This document shows positions 1 to 14,880 of a stretch of DNA of 64,000 bases, piece after piece. The DNA is from CALMFT01 sp964563595 (lineage in GTDB: Bacteria; Patescibacteriota; Gracilibacteria; Absconditabacterales; Absconditicoccaceae): positions 51,638 to 115,637 of the forward strand of contig CAZLWR010000001.1 of NCBI GenBank assembly GCA_964563595.1, given 5' to 3'. Every line of letters starts with the position of its first letter. Positions within the stretch are counted from its first letter, which is position 1. A program made the position numbers and the translations under genes. The notes beneath the pieces were generated by a model. It was not told the DNA's origin. It saw only the letters and a program-made list of their open reading frames with translations, and made no database searches.

Positions 1-3000
1 ATTTGTGAAGAAATTACGACAATGCTCAGGTAATGGTATTTCAAATTGACCCATCGGGAGTCTCTCCAGCGGATATGGCTAAGATCAATCAAAATCTCTA
101 TTTGGAATGAAAAAAATGAGTTCCTAGTAGGTTGATCGGGACCGTTCTTATTGGTGATTTGAAATTACCGGTGGTCAATAAAGACTGATTTGTTTTTTCA
201 ACTATCTATCCGTTAGTAGACTTTGAAAAACCTAAATATTATTACGATAAGAATTCAGATTATTTTCTTTATCAGTCCGAAGGCAATAGCCAACCTGAAA
301 TACGGCATAGTGTGATTAACTTTGCGAATGATACGAGTAAGTACAAAATATATCTAGATAAACTGAAACAGTACGCTGCGGATCCGCAGTCGTGGGTGAA
401 ACAAGGTGTATGGTATGATGATATCATCCATCAAAAACAAACTCTCAACGCTGATAATATTTCTAAATACGTTAACAATGCTGTGTTTAGCGAAGACGTA
501 ATGTACAATAGATATACCAACTTGATGGTTGATATCTTCCAGGCCTTGCACAATAGTGGAGTAGTAGATACTTTGGGTGACTATGATGATCAGGTTATTA
601 ATAATTTGGAAGATCCTTATTACAATGATCCAGAATTTCAGGAAGTGAAAGATCAATATAAAGGTCAGATAGAAAAGTTTTGGAATTTGATAAAATCACT
701 AAAATCATTGGTAGGTTCGAATAATACCGACTCTTCAGATCCAGAGCCTTCAAATTCTGCCTTGGGCACATTGCCCAATAGTAAGTTTATCAATACCTTA
801 TTTATTCAAAAGGTGGTTGACGGATTTATGAAAGATTATGTAGAGTTGTATGGGACCCTCTATTTTGATACCAAAGAGAAAAGGTTGCAGCTTGGTGGAA
901 GATATGTTGCTGGACAAACAGGTACTGCAGTAGATGATCATATTACGATGACTAGTAGATGGGATGAAGTCAGTAAGCAATTGTTAGCTGATGCGAATAC
1001 GAAGCTGGAAAAAGCACTTGATGATAAAATTGAGCAGGAGGGATATAGTATGAATGTCTTGGTTCCGACTAGAGTGGATATCAACGGTTGTAACAATGTA
1101 GAAACAAAAGACTATGATGCGAAGAAATCGTATGAGGTGTACTATTTTGGTAGGCCGGCTGAGGAAATTGATAACGCTGAGGATTTTGGTATTTACCGTG
1201 GTACCTTCAATAATATTAGATCACTTGTAAAGCTTGATGGTTTCGACTATACCAGTTGGATGGATGCCCAAGAGAATCAATCAATTGGTGCAACCAGGGG
1301 AGAGAATGCAAGGGAAGTGGAAGCACATAGAGGCTATGATTTCTCATTGATAGAATACGATCAACAGGAATTTGAAAGGGTAAAGAGTATTATGCCTTTT
1401 AGTAAACATAAGAAAAAAAGAAAAAACATTGATAAGTTTATCAACTATTACCGAGCAGGATATACGCCACTCAATATTGACCCTAACAGTGAAGATGTGA
1501 GACTGAACCAAACAAGAATGGACTATACACAGTTGTGGAATCCTTGGAAGAATAGAACATTGGGCGGACCTGTATTTGATATAGCTTGAAGTAGAATCAC
1601 TACTCCTGATAGGAAAATTAATTTCAGTTATGGATCGGATGATGATGAAGACGAAGATGATGGAGATGAGGATACGCCGGATATTGTTACTAAGTCTTAT
1701 TCAGGTTATTCTGATAGTTATTTAGGAGCAGACTTTTTTGGAACTACCTTGCAGGTTGCCAGAAATAATGGTAAGTGGATAAAAGTTCAGAAAAGAAAAG
1801 TAAGAAAAAATGGTAAGCCTAAGAAAAATCGAGAGGATGTTAGACTATTTGCTTTGGGTGGATTATCTAGCAATGATGGTTTATTCCTCAAAAATCCTAA
1901 TGATGACGGCTATATTACGATAAATAGTTGTGCGAGCAATAACCGAAATCGTTATTTTAATTCAGTTGATAGTAGATATTTCCATAAATCACCGACTTTA
2001 GATGAGCTCTACGGTAAGTTCACCAATCTCAATAAGGTTAAAATGGATATCAGCTTCGGCTGTGACTCTCCTGATAATGGCAATTATGCTGAGGGTCAGC
2101 AGTGCCAAGGAATAGAGTTTAGACGAAGTGATTTCTTACCGGGCTTTAATGATAATTCCGCCTCTCCCTGGTATTTATCTAAGGATGATTATTTTATAAC
2201 CTGAGGCAAGATTTATTTCAATAGCACTGCGAAGTTTTACTTTGCTGGTCAAGATATTGATTTGAGTAACGTAATAGGTGAACTTACTGGTGGAAAAATA
2301 AAATTTCAATATGATGGTAGAAATATAGCACTAACGTATGCGAATGCTACTTTTGATTGCGAAGAGCTGGAGACCGACGTAGAAGAAGGTCTTGCTTGTG
2401 TGGGTTTGAGTTTCGAGATAGATCATAGGAAGCACTTTATAGATTATAAATACTTTGACTATGATACTACTGGTCAGGTTATTTCATTTTATCCCTGAGC
2501 AAAAATTACTGTCATGAGCAAGGATTATCCCTTGTGAGGCATGGTGGTCCAAGTCAATGGTGATAAGTGAGAGTTCTCTGGCAAACAACTTCAAATAGGT
2601 GGTATGAATGAATTCACCCTCGAGAGACCGGTTGATTCTCCTAGGTATGTCAATTTCCAGGGAATAGGAGGGGATAAGTTGACTTGGGTCTATCCGAATA
2701 TGTGGAAAGTGGCGGTCTATAAAGAAGTAGATGGTAAAAGAGTACTTAAAACCATAGAGGAGATACAGGATGCTTTAAAACAATATCTGCGTGATAAAGT
2801 AAAAGATTACAATAATCAGCTTCAAGACCAAAGAAATAAGAGATTTGATTACTATAATGGTAACGAGTGAGGAGCTGCAAGAAGAAACCGAATTGATAAA
2901 TTTGATAATTATGATACGAGTATTTCGCCTTTAGTGCATGAAGATAATACACAGCTTAATCTGAGATCTTACAAGTTGTTACCTGAAAATTTCTTGATTG

Positions 3001-6000
3001 ATGGCTTGGCGACGACACGAGAAGGAGAAGCAATCAGCAGCAACGATATGCTTAAGGTTATTGCTCAGCAGCTCTATCATCAAAATGTGATGCGGTTGCA
3101 ACTGCCAATTGACACCAGTAAAAAAGTCTTGGATGAAGTGAGTTTGATCCAATCGTTTGCCGATATTAATCATAAATCCAGGGAACTTTATTCCGAATAC
3201 TTAACTGAGCAACCAAAAGATGCTTTTGAGAATGTTCGTGCATATGATTTAGATTTACCTTATTATAATCTTAGTGGTTACGAAGCTGGATATATCAATA
3301 GTGATGGAGCGGACTATGTGCAGTTTCAAACAGTACCGCCACTAGTGAAGCTTATCCAAAAACAAAAAGCAAAAGATACTCCTCCAAAACCAAAGACGGC
3401 TGAAGATCTAGACACCAGCAGATGTGCGAATCTTATACCTGCAAGTTATGTGGTGTCCCTATCAAAACGACCTGCGGCATTTAAGTGCTGGCTTTCTGAT
3501 ATCACTTCTTCAAAACTTTTTGATGTAAAGATTTCTTTTGCTGGCTCTGCAAATGGTGTCTTTTGATTGGGTAGTGATGAAAACAGTTCTGGACGACTGG
3601 AAGATGCTTGGCAGCAAGGTACTGATCAGTTTAAAACCGAGCGGAAAAACTATTCTCAAGGACGAAGGGCTACGGTGAAATGAGAAGATACGGGTATCGC
3701 TCCTGATGAAAGAAGAGAATTGGCGAAACAATTAGATAATCTGATCATCAAACCTACTAGTTTTTCTCCTGCTTTGACTGCGTGAGTGAGACTAGCGATT
3801 TCCACCAAAGAGGATTTGTGATCTTATACTATTCAGATTTCTAGTACGGGTGCCAACTGTTTGAAATATGTAAATGGGTCTAACTTGTGCCAATCACCGC
3901 AATCTTTACAAATAGCATGACTGTATTCCAGCAATTATGATTTTACTTTCACAAAGTTGTTTGAAGGGGTTGGCGATATGAATATCCAAGTTAAAATTTG
4001 TAAATCTAAATGTGTTTATAAAAACATAGTAATTGCTGTCCAGCCATCTGAAATTAGTAAATTAAAGTTTGTACACCCTATGGGTGATCAGATCTATCCG
4101 GTGGCGAGAGGTGTGCAACTGCCTATGATGACCAATGCTTTTGATGCATATGGTAATAGCATTGGAACTACCTTATATGATTTTATTGTAAAGACTTCTC
4201 ATAAAGGGTGACTCATCTATGATAATGAACTTACTCAACAATTTCAAATCAGTTCATTCACCGATGCAGGGTTTCTACTAGATACGATTTCTGTGAATGG
4301 AAATAAAGAGACAATAACTATTGCTCCAAATCCTTCTTTTGTCGCTCTCAATCCTTCATTACCAAAACAAGAACTTACGTTAGATATCGTGGATCCGAAT
4401 GTGAGTATCATTACTAGTTCTACCGTAGTTCAGTTACCAGAAAGTAGTAGCGATTTAGAAAAGACAAGTGATGGCGTCTCTTACACAGATATTTCTAAAC
4501 TGACTAAGATAAGAGTGGTAGTTAATAATGGTCAAAAGTTATATGCTGTTGTCTCAGCAAAGTCTCTATGAGGTAAGTTTATTGCTGGTATCAAAGGTAC
4601 AAAAAAAATAGCTAAACCGAACAATCAATATGCTACTGTGGAGACATTCATTCCCGTAGAGGAGGTGCTTTCTACTGGAGGTTTTGTAGAGTTTTATCTA
4701 TATCCCACTATGAAAGCAGGAGAAGATAGCCTCCAGATTCAAGTTGGTCAATCAAGTAAAAATATTACCCTTGAGGTAAAACCGGCAAGTCCCAAAAAGA
4801 CCAGCATCAATATTGATACGGATGTAATGGATTTGCAATGAAAGGTTGATGGTACTATAGCAGTCACTGATATCTGGTGAAATATATTACCAACTTCTGT
4901 GAATGTATTATTATGAGCATATGGCAATATTACTGTTGACGGAGTAAATGGTTCTGGCAGTGTTATTGCTATTGCTTGAGAAAAGCAAATTACTGTTCGC
5001 CCGGTATATCCCTGAGGACAGGGTTACTTATTTGTTACTATACAATGAGTCCCATTTGATCAACAATTTCCTGATTATCGTAGTATACTTGTGCAAAATA
5101 GAGCACGACCTATAGAAGATATAAATGTAGCTTACCTCAATCTTTACGGCTCAGATCGAGCGAACCAAGTTGATAAGCAAACAAATAAGATAATCTGACC
5201 AGCAGTTCTTACGGACAGTAATAAAACTTTATCGCTTACTACTCAGTATGGAGATCCATCTCAAATCTACAAAACATTGTTCGCAGTAGATAAGAAATGA
5301 CAGATCAAACAATGATGAACAGAGAGTATTGAACTCGCTTTGTCTAATGAACAACTTGGATATCATACTGAACAGTATGGGTTCTTACCTATCGGTCAAG
5401 CCAGTAGTTTTGGTATGCAAGTAGTTTCAAGTTTGGATGGAGGGCTTGCCGGAAATGCTTGGGCTGTTAAGGTTTGAGAAATCAGTTCTACCATACAATC
5501 AATTGTGGTTGTAGGCAAGCAGTTGCGTGTCAATGATCAGATTATTATAGATTTGCAAAATGCTGTATGGGATACCAAGGTAAGTATAAAGTATGCAGGA
5601 AATATAGGAAACTATACCAAGCGAAATATATATTATGGTAATGACATTGTTGCTCAGTTTATTCAAACATATGCTTTGGATACTACCTATACTGATATGC
5701 GAAGATCTCTTGTGGATCCTACAAGGTATACAGTGGCGGATGTTTTGGTATCTCAATACCATGATCAAGGAATCGGTATACTGGATAATGCTGCTAACTT
5801 GAGCGACGAAGATAAAAGCGTTCCTAGTATCCAACATAGTGAGGATAGTAAATATAATATTGGATTTGGTGACACCTTTAAACCGCTTACACAGTTTGCT
5901 CAAGGTAAATCAGTGGGTGAGTCTTCTGTCGCCTTTGCAAGTGAGTTTGTTCTCAATCTGTGAGATCCGACCTACCGTATTTATGAAAAAAATAAACTAG

Positions 6001-9000
6001 TAGATCATACAAATTATGATGGCTGACTTGGTGTTACTGCTTTCGCTGATCCCGATAAAATTATCCAACAGGTTATGGACATAAATCGAGATAAGCAGGG
6101 CGATAGGGATTTATTGGTAGTATACGCAGACGGTTCGGTAAGGCTATTGATATCAAAAGGTAACAAACAATATGTTAAAGTATGAGACTTGGCATATATA
6201 CAAGACGGCATCCAAAAACTCTATGTAGGTGATGGTGATGGTGACGGTTATCAGGATCTCTTTGTGCATACGATGGCCAATCAGTTGAGATTCTATAAAA
6301 ATTATGAGTGAGAAAGAATTGATGTAGATGGTTATCCTATTTGTCTAGACATAGAGGGTGGGGATAAAAATCTAAATGGTGTCTGGCAATGGTTTCTTAC
6401 AGATCCAAACAATGATAAAGTTACCGATATTGTTATAAATGATAAAAATAATCAGATCAAATTATTCTTGGGATGAGGATGATCTACTTTATTTAATTTA
6501 TGATTTGGTTGAGGAAATTATATATCCAAAGATAAGTATGCTTGCGACCCGGATTGGAAATCCAGACAGGAAGGTAAAATTGCTACTATCAAGTCATTCG
6601 CCCCAAAGCTTGATGGCACGCAAATCACTGACGAATCTTTGGTGCATCGAAATGGTCTTAGCACGTCAGACACAGGAACTATTAATCCTAATGTGGATTC
6701 TGCAGATGACCTGGAAGATCCTGATAGGATTAATGTCGACATACAATTGGGTAATTCTAAAAAACCAAAAGATGTTATAAATCTCGTGAAGAGTCAGCTT
6801 ATGTCTACTTTTAATCCGCAAACATGGATTACGGAATATACAAATTCATTAGATAACACCATTACTCTTGATGCTGCCTATAAGCCAGTATATGAAACAA
6901 TTCCTGGCGAGACCGTTTACAAACAATTGCAGTCGTTACTTACCACCGATAAATTGGCTTCCTATAAAACCTTTACTGACTTAAATGGTGGTAAATTAGA
7001 AGATGGCGATATAGTGAAAATAAATATTACTATCCAATGAAAGTGAGCAGCTAAGGCAACTTATATTGAGAAACTCTCTGGTCCGCGGGAAATTCCCGTC
7101 AGTGGTACCCAGCAGGTATGATTTTTCCAAGGTAACTTGAATTCAGATTATACTTTCATTTTGCAGCCTTGACCGAGTTATGTGTTTATGATTGATAATA
7201 TAAACGTATGAGCAACAACAAACTTTGGTTACCATGTAGTATATAAATCACAACAAATAGTAACTATTCAGCATGGAGAGTGATTTACTGATGTCAATGG
7301 AGTAGGTGGATCTATTGGTAAAAACCTTATACCTCATGCTTATGCCCAATCGGATAATACGCCGCCTTGGCTTGAGATAACACCTTTGGACGGATGTGCC
7401 AAGTTTAAATGGAAGATTACTACTCCCAATATATGACCCATTTTATCAAATTGGTTTGTAGAACAAAAGATTGACCTAGAACAACAGATAAAAGATAAAC
7501 AGAAACAAGACGAAGAGAAATATACCGAAGGCATGAGTGATACGTTTTCTGATCTGGTAAGTGATACAAAGGATGAAATAAATAGTGAGCTAAAAGATAC
7601 GTATCTGAGAGAATCCCGGAGACAAAAAGGTTTATTGAAAGACGACCCCGCACTCAAAGCTATTGAACAATTTGCTTATACTACTGAAGCACTCAGCAAT
7701 CTCAGTATCAATAATAATCTGAAAATAGGAGGTTTTGGTGCGGATATTGATCAGTTGTTGGATAATAAAATTGGTGAGCTTACAAAGGGACTTTGTGAAG
7801 GATTTAAAGTTGGGCAAAAAAACTGTTCAGGTATACCTATTTTGAGTAGTCTTCCGCGAAATATGGCTTTCTTGTCGCCTGGAGATATGCAGGTTATGGG
7901 ATGTAAAATTTGGAAAGATAAGGGTATACCATTGTTGCGGTTCCCCGCAACCTTACAAACCCCAGTCGGTCCGGTGCCTTTCATAGGACCTATTGGCCAA
8001 AAATGACCGGGAGATGGATTCTATCGATTTGGTGGATGAACTTATACGTCTTTGATCAGAATGTATGTCTCACCCACTTTAACAGCAAAGCTGGGAATTG
8101 GTATCTGTTTCGGTCCTTATACAGCCGGTATTAAATTACCAAAACCCTTTAAGGATATTATGGGCAATTGTATCGTATTTGCAGTAGATCCAGGACTTGG
8201 TAAATGTGAGCAGGTGAATGAATGATGACCAAGTGACTATAGTTCTTATGTTATCAATAAGGAAACAAAAGAACTAGATGATACCAATACTTGTAATGAT
8301 GACATCACTGTTAAGAATTCTCCACTGAAGTTAGTAGAGACCTCAGTAAATACTGCTGATAACTGGCTTGATTCTGTTCAATGAGAGCATGGGTTGGTAA
8401 TAAAACTTGGATGACACGCCAACCTCACCAACTACAATAGTATTGCTCTCAGCGATTTTGTTACTAAGGTAAGACTTGAGGGTGGCAATCCTTTAGATTT
8501 ACAGATAAAGGGAGCAAATGATAAAGGTTTAGTGAGCTGTCTTATCAATCAGTTCGCTGATAACCAGATTAGATATATCATCAATAATCTGACTAGTATG
8601 GATATCAATATTGTCTTACCGGATTTGAGAGGCTTGGGAAGACAAATAGTTGGAGTAGCAAATGTATTCAATAACAATGCTTGGCAAGAAAAGCAAAGCA
8701 ACGAAGCGTTTTCTGATTATGCTTCTCAATATGAAAAAACTCTCAAACATAATACTGGTAGTCTCAAACAATTTGTAACAGCATGACAGAGTAAACAAAA
8801 ACTTACCAAAAGACTCAATACGGTTCTATCAAATCCTTTTGAGAAATTAGCATTATTTTTCGCTGATAGTGAATTAGTAAGGATCAGTAGTAGAGATGTG
8901 TTGGTAGAAATACCTTGGATATATACGGAGGACATAGTTACTCTCAGATGAGTATATAGAGCTTGGCGAGAGAGAAATCAGCCGGTCCTCAAAGAACGAC

Positions 9001-12000
9001 AGGACTTTGCTATTGATTTTGTGAAACAATGTGAGGCGAAAACGGACGATTTCGAGAGACAAAATTGTATGATAAGAGCCAACAAAATTATACAACTCAA
9101 TAATCAACTAGGCCAATTTGAAAAATCTATCAGAAGGAATCTTCAGGTATTGGATGAATATGGTGAATTTCCAAGTAAGGTATATGACCTATTGCATGGT
9201 TATGACACTTATATTTATGATCTATTTAATTTTGCTTATGGTACTATTGATGCAGTAACGAGCTGGCTATCGAAGCTTGCAAGAGGATTTGAGGCTTGGG
9301 TAGACTTTATTGTATCCTTGATAGGTATTCTTAAAACCCGGCAGGTATTGATTGATTTTTCAGTCAACTGGAAAGAGAAATGCAGCAAATGTACGGTAGA
9401 TAATTATTCGGCTTATAGTTGCTCCTTTAGTAAGTTTTGTCCCAAATTACCGGTATTTAATATACCTCCATTCAAAATACCAGATATTACAATTGATCTG
9501 AGCAATATAGATTTACGTACTGATATTGTATTACCGAAGTTTAGGTTCCAGCCTAAAAGAATCTGATTATTTGATAATATTAAACAATTTGGTTTGCCTG
9601 ATGTGCCGTATCCTACGCAAATTGGATGGCTAGATAACGAAATCAACCTTAAGCTACCTTCTATCCCGCTGATACCATCACCGCCAGATTTGGATGCAAT
9701 TAGCTTACCAAGCTTTATTCCTCAAATCAAATTCAAAGGTCCTACACTGCCACCAGCACCGAAGATTCCTAAGATAGCCCCAGAACTTGGCTTAGCAATT
9801 GATATCGCTGATTTCATTGGAAGAATATATTGTTTGGTAAAGTGAGGTATTGGATTGGTCGGAGAAGCAGGGCTCAAGTCAAGGATTGAACAAATGACTC
9901 AAAGAACTTGGGCAGTAGAACCATTCGATAGTCTCAAGTTACTTATACCAAATGCTCCTTTGCAAACTCTCAATCTCTTCAAACCCCAAAGGGACGAGGG
10001 AGGCAGTTTAGATTTCAAACTGGAAGCCTTTGCGGATGTTAAAATGTACTTTGATGGAGTGTATGGATTATTTGATGGAATAGCCGAAAGTATCAATACT
10101 CAAACAAGGAAGGTGCAAAGAACGAGTACTGAGGTACCTGCTTTACAGACAGTAGGTGAATTTATAGACAAGGCTAGTTCAACATTCATTGATGCTACTG
10201 ATAAAGCAACAAACGAGAGTATTCAGACCAATATTAATATTAACCCTTTTGGTTACGTAGAAACATCAGATTATCATTCAATCAATAGTAAGATCAAATG
10301 AGATCTTGCTTATTTCACTGAAAAAGATGATCAGCCATTTGCACAGGGAAGAAAATTGCTTGCTGCTGATATTGTTAGATCCTATGATTTAGATACCACT
10401 GTGAGAATAAATACAAAAGGTATGGATGAAATAAAAACTCAAGTTAGTGAGGTATTAAATCAAGAGTTGAAAGAAAATAGTGAAGTGAAGAATTGGATAC
10501 AACAGGATTGGGACGGTTGGCTTGATCACATCATAAGTACACAGTATGTAAGCGACGATAAAACACTGTATTCCTTAAAAACAAACCTTCTGGATATAGA
10601 TCAACAGACTTTGGACTATGTTGGTAATTACGATATCGCTAAAGAGTATGTTGCTACCGAAAAAACAGTGATAGATGGGTATGTCAACGGTCTTGCAAAT
10701 TCGGATTATGAAACTTTAGGTATGCAAAAATCAGATTATGATAGATCAGCAGAATATTTGAATACTCTGAAACAGAACGTTGATCTGGCACGAAACAATG
10801 TAAATGCTCCCAAACAAGAAATTGATTCACAAATGCCAGCGAATGTGGATGTTAATTGATGAGAATGAAAGCAACAAATCAATTGTACCTTGTGTAATAA
10901 AGAACCTGGTGATCCTGTGCTACTTTCTCAACAAGGCGGTAACACTAATTCACCTACGAGCAATACCTTTGCACTTGGAGGAGTAGATGATCCAACTAGA
11001 TATCTCAATGGATACTTTGTGAAAGGAGATGACGATAATTACCACAATGTTATTACCAATATGGATAAGTGAGAACAACTTAGTAAGAAGAGTTTCGAGA
11101 AGGATATTACCAATGATGGGTTGCATGAAGTTGTCTTGCGGGATGAACACAATGTGTATATCAAATATGCAGATAAAATTTCAAATACTTCTAACCCAAA
11201 ACAAGGGAAGCATGTTGCAAACGTTGTTACTATCGTAATAGATTCTGTTGCTGATATGGAGAGCCAAGTAGATGCTTACGGCTATTATGGCAGTCGAGCT
11301 GGTAAGACAAAAATTCGATCTCAGGAGCGGATGCCTAAGGAATGGGAAGTAGCATGACAAGCTTATCAGTCTATGACTTATACGGTTTCCAATGAAATTG
11401 AGTCTGCGGGTGACGGCGTAGTGGGATATGCAGTGAGATATACTGATACTATTACGAAGACGCTTAGTAAAGATGCCGATTATGATTATATGATTATTTT
11501 GGATACCGCATTGCAGGGCAAACCACTTAGCGATATTGATATTGATGGCGTCCATTTGCAAGCCGATGAGGTGCAGATTATATATGTTGATCCGGGTCAG
11601 CAAAGTATCAGTGCTGTTTTGAGCAATTTACCTAGGAGATGGTACTATAGTCAGATCACTAAGTTATCGAGTAAACAACAGGTAAGTAAATTATTCGGAT
11701 TTATTCCTTTCGGATCAAAAGATACTCTGACAAGAATTTATAAATCCTCTCCGCGATCCAATAATGAAACTGCGGGCATGCAGATCATTGCTGATACGAG
11801 TGCTCCTTACGCTGATGTGAAATTGGTTCGTACTCAAAAACCACTTGTTGTTGCTCAAGGAGATAGTATGTTTGGCACGATAAAAACGTATTACACGCTT
11901 AGCGGTAGTTGGTATGATGACAGTAAGGTAATTAAAAATCGAGTATACAGCGGTAACGTACTTATTGCATCCGGTGATCATGATCTTATATTCGTATCTG

Positions 12001-12788
12001 GCATCTATTCTGATAAGCCAGTTAAACTTACTTACCAATTGGTGGGACAGGATAGTGCTGGTAACATAGGGCAGAAAACCGTAGAAGTAAATCTATGATT
12101 GCCAAAGATTACCGTCGATAATGTTGATACAAATACTATATGACAATCTGATGTACTCTCGAGTTTGAACACTGATATAGATAAGTGAACTGTGCAATTT
12201 GTGAGGGTGAGAAATGGAGTAGAATCTGTTTTGGAATCCGTATTTGGTAAGAAGAAATTATTTGATACCATCACAGATCAATTAGTAGTTACTTGAGGTA
12301 AATTTGGGTTTAAACAAGATATAGGCTTTTACGATGCAGATGGTAAGTATCTCAATGTAAGCCTAACTCCTGCTGGTCAGATAGTAAATACTAATCCTGC
12401 AATAAAAGTTACTGTGGATTTCGTGGATAATGTTCCTAAGATTGTATTATCAAAAGATAATCAGGAATTATATCGTATCTACCTTAAACCAAAAGCATTT
12501 GATAGCGCTAAAGGTATCACTATTTTAAATGGGGCATACGACACGTTGAGAATGCCAGTAAGTACGCCTGCGCTTGGTCAGTTTGCCGGTGGTGTATGTA
12601 TCAAACCAAAGAACGGTGTATGTGAGATTATGATTGCTCCGTCAGGCTATATATTTATTTCTAAACCATATCATAGATTATATAGAGGATACTATAAGTT
12701 TGAATCTGGGAAAGTAGTCTATGGCATACAAAAAGGTAAAGAAACGGTAGCTGAAGTAAGAGTAGAAGTAGAACCAGTCAAAAACTAA
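1..12788 (+). CDS. Giant surface/secreted protein, 5'-truncated (at least 4,261 aa)
   Basis: One frame stays open from base 3 to the TAA at 12786-12788 once UGA is read as glycine. I checked every interval between TGA codons and found no in-frame TAA or TAG. The N-terminus and any signal peptide lie outside the window. Visible features are an acidic Asp/Glu linker near 1635-1680, an Ig-like (Big_1-type) stretch near 4070-4300 and further beta-rich Thr/Val/Ile/Asn segments at 4300-5000. FG-GAP/VCBS-like repeats with DGDGDGYQD-type calcium-binding loops lie at about 6020-6470 (residues about 2005-2155). Helical, partly coiled segments follow at 7440-7800 and 8540-9250. A Pro-rich strand region is at 9430-9830 and another Ig-like end at 11700-12780. 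I see no LPXTG motif or C-terminal membrane helix. Such architecture fits an adhesin or cell-surface protein. Function beyond that is unknown. Confidence 0.85.
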
Positions 12789-12820
12789 ATCGATAATTTT
12801 AAAGCGGAGTTACTTATACT

Positions 12821-13684
12821 ATGATAGTACTTTATTCTAAAGATATTATTGCTCAAAAAAAACTCTTTCTACAAGAGCATTTTGCTACTCAACAATATAA
12901 AAGTAAGTACCTAGCTATATTGTATTTCGGTCATGACCCTGTTATATCCGTATACGTAAGGAACAAAATCAAATTTGGATATGATGTTGGATTGGAAGCT
13001 AGGTTGTTTGGGCAGGAAAAGTATTATACGCTTGAAGATGCATATGAGTGCATAGAGTCTTTAAATAAGGATAAACACTGCGTAGGAATCATTATCCAAT
13101 TGCCTCTTCCTTCTTATCTGCAAGATTATCAACAGTCTTTGTGTAATGCTATTGCTATTGGAAAAGATGTAGATGCTATGACTAGTGCTATGATGGGTAA
13201 GATAGCAATGGGTTCCCCAGATGCAATATATCCTGCGGCGGTATGAGCCAGTATACAATTATTAGATTTTTATAATCTGAATGCCATAAGGGGTAAGCAG
13301 ATAAGTATTATCGGGCAGAGTAATTTGGTAGGGAAACCATTTGCTTTGTATTGCATTAATCAGTGAGCCCAGGTTCATAGTTTTGGTGTAGACGGTGATC
13401 CTGAAGTTATGAAAGAAGTTTGTAGAAATTCAGATTATATTATATCAGCAACCGGAGTTATTGAATTGGTTACTAAAGAGTATGTAAGAAACGATAAAAC
13501 CCAGATTATCATCGATATTGGTTATGGTATCAAAGATGGTAAAGCTTTTGGTGACGTTGCATTTGAACAGGTACAAAACTTGGTCCATGCTATTACACCC
13601 GTACCTGGTGGGATATGACCTATGTGTGTATGTCAGTTGTTTGAGAACATACTATTACTTACAAAGGATCTTTCTGAGAGATAA
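12821..13684 (+). CDS. folD: Bifunctional methylenetetrahydrofolate dehydrogenase / cyclohydrolase FolD
   Basis: The 287-aa product interconverts 5,10-methylene-THF and 10-formyl-THF in the cytoplasmic one-carbon pathway. Family marks are the YxxxK catalytic pair (YVRNK), the QLPLP segment, DVDAM (usually DVDGF), the Rossmann phosphate loop IGQSNLVGKP (usually GRSxxVGxP) and the terminal PVPGGIGPM. UGA-encoded glycines occur at 13244 and 13616, plus one in NQGAQ. The 13616 codon is the conserved glycine before PM. Length matches the family (about 280-290 aa). It starts 32 bp after the giant ORF. Its last 26 bp overlap the 3' end of the convergent hydrolase gene. Confidence 0.95.
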
Positions 13685-14783
13685 GAAGTCTATTTTGAAT
13701 AGCAAGTATCTTTTGTGCTAATAGTTCTGGTTTTTCCTCATGAGGATTGTGCCCTAGATCTGCTATAACTTCAAATCATCCCTGGGCAATATGCTCACAA
13801 ATTTCTTCAATCCTTTCTCGTTTAAAGCGCTTATCTTTTTCTCCGTGCAATACATATACAGGTGTATCTATAGATGTTAGTATATCCTCGATCCAGTTCA
13901 TATCTTCTCTGAAAAGATTAATCGCAGTGTAATAAAATGCTCTGAGGAAGTCGGGATTCGATGCTTGCTGGAGATAATCGGGAAAGAAATAGTTCATATT
14001 AGGGTTGTGTTTATCCGCATAGAGTACATTAAGTCTCTTTTTGATGAAATAATGCAGTAAGAACTTCCCGAGTTTATCAAGTTTCTTTTGCCCAATAAGA
14101 TTTTTGGAAATGCGGAAAAATTGCTGTGTCTGTTTTGTTTTTTTGGCTGTATATTTATCAATACGACTGAGTACGTCGTATATTGGTAGAGATGGTCTGT
14201 AATACGCTGGATTGAGGCAGATAACGCTTGATACATAGCGTTTAACATCCTCATCATGTGCAACTGCCGTTGCAATAGTACCTCCTATAGAATGTCCAAG
14301 AAGGGTAAAGCTATCTAGATCCTTGGCATCAACAAGTCTCAGTACTTTCATTCTTGCGTGCTGAATAATTTTTTCCGAAGTTCGTTGGTCTATGTCTCCA
14401 TGGAGTGATTCTAGAGAATCAAGACGATTGCCATGTCCTTTCAATGATAACGTGTAGAAAATTGCTAGATGTCAGGTGGACCATAGGCTTTGTTTGAGCA
14501 GATCAAAACTTTTTTCTGAACCACCAAATCAATGCAAGCATATGTAGATAGGTGCATTATGAGCCTGAGTAATGACTACCGGATTGGTAGATTGATGAAG
14601 AGTTTTAATGATGGACTCTTGTTGTCATCATTGGAAACTTGAAAGCGTGCTATAACTTATGGTATATATTTTTTTGGAGTCTGTTTGATCATCAAGAATC
14701 ATGTGAAGTGCACTACTGTCATTTAATAGTGCTGAGTCCAGTGGATCTCCTGAATAATCTGATTTAGTGACTTGTGTTATCAT
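13659..14783 (-). CDS. Alpha/beta-fold hydrolase (374 aa)
   Basis: This is an alpha/beta hydrolase of the lysophospholipase/thioesterase type; the substrate is unknown. The oxyanion segment HGFGGSEKS lies near residue 80, with its second-position glycine and others read from UGA. The nucleophile elbow is GHSIGG near residue 164. An acidic residue sits in LHGEKDKRFKRE, and the catalytic His is in DLGHNPHEEKPE near residue 345. A possible cap of basic helices lies between them. The ATG at 14781-14783 is the most upstream before a stop; ATG 14702 is an alternative. The family is clear, the specificity is not. Confidence 0.85.
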
Positions 14784-14880
14784 GGTATAAAGCGGTTTTG
14801 TCTAATACGATAACTCGTATGAAAAAATTATACAATATTTGACAAATAGCAAGGGTAACTTATGATAATTTATATTTTTA

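Noticed and set aside
714..725. GGTTCGAAT resembling a tRNA T-loop
   Set aside because: It lies inside the giant coding frame, and no cloverleaf can be drawn around it.
312..12788. About twenty separate small genes, or a decayed pseudogene, on the plus strand
   Set aside because: All pieces share one frame and are separated only by TGA, never TAA/TAG. The same pattern restores known enzymes elsewhere, so this is recoding, not decay.
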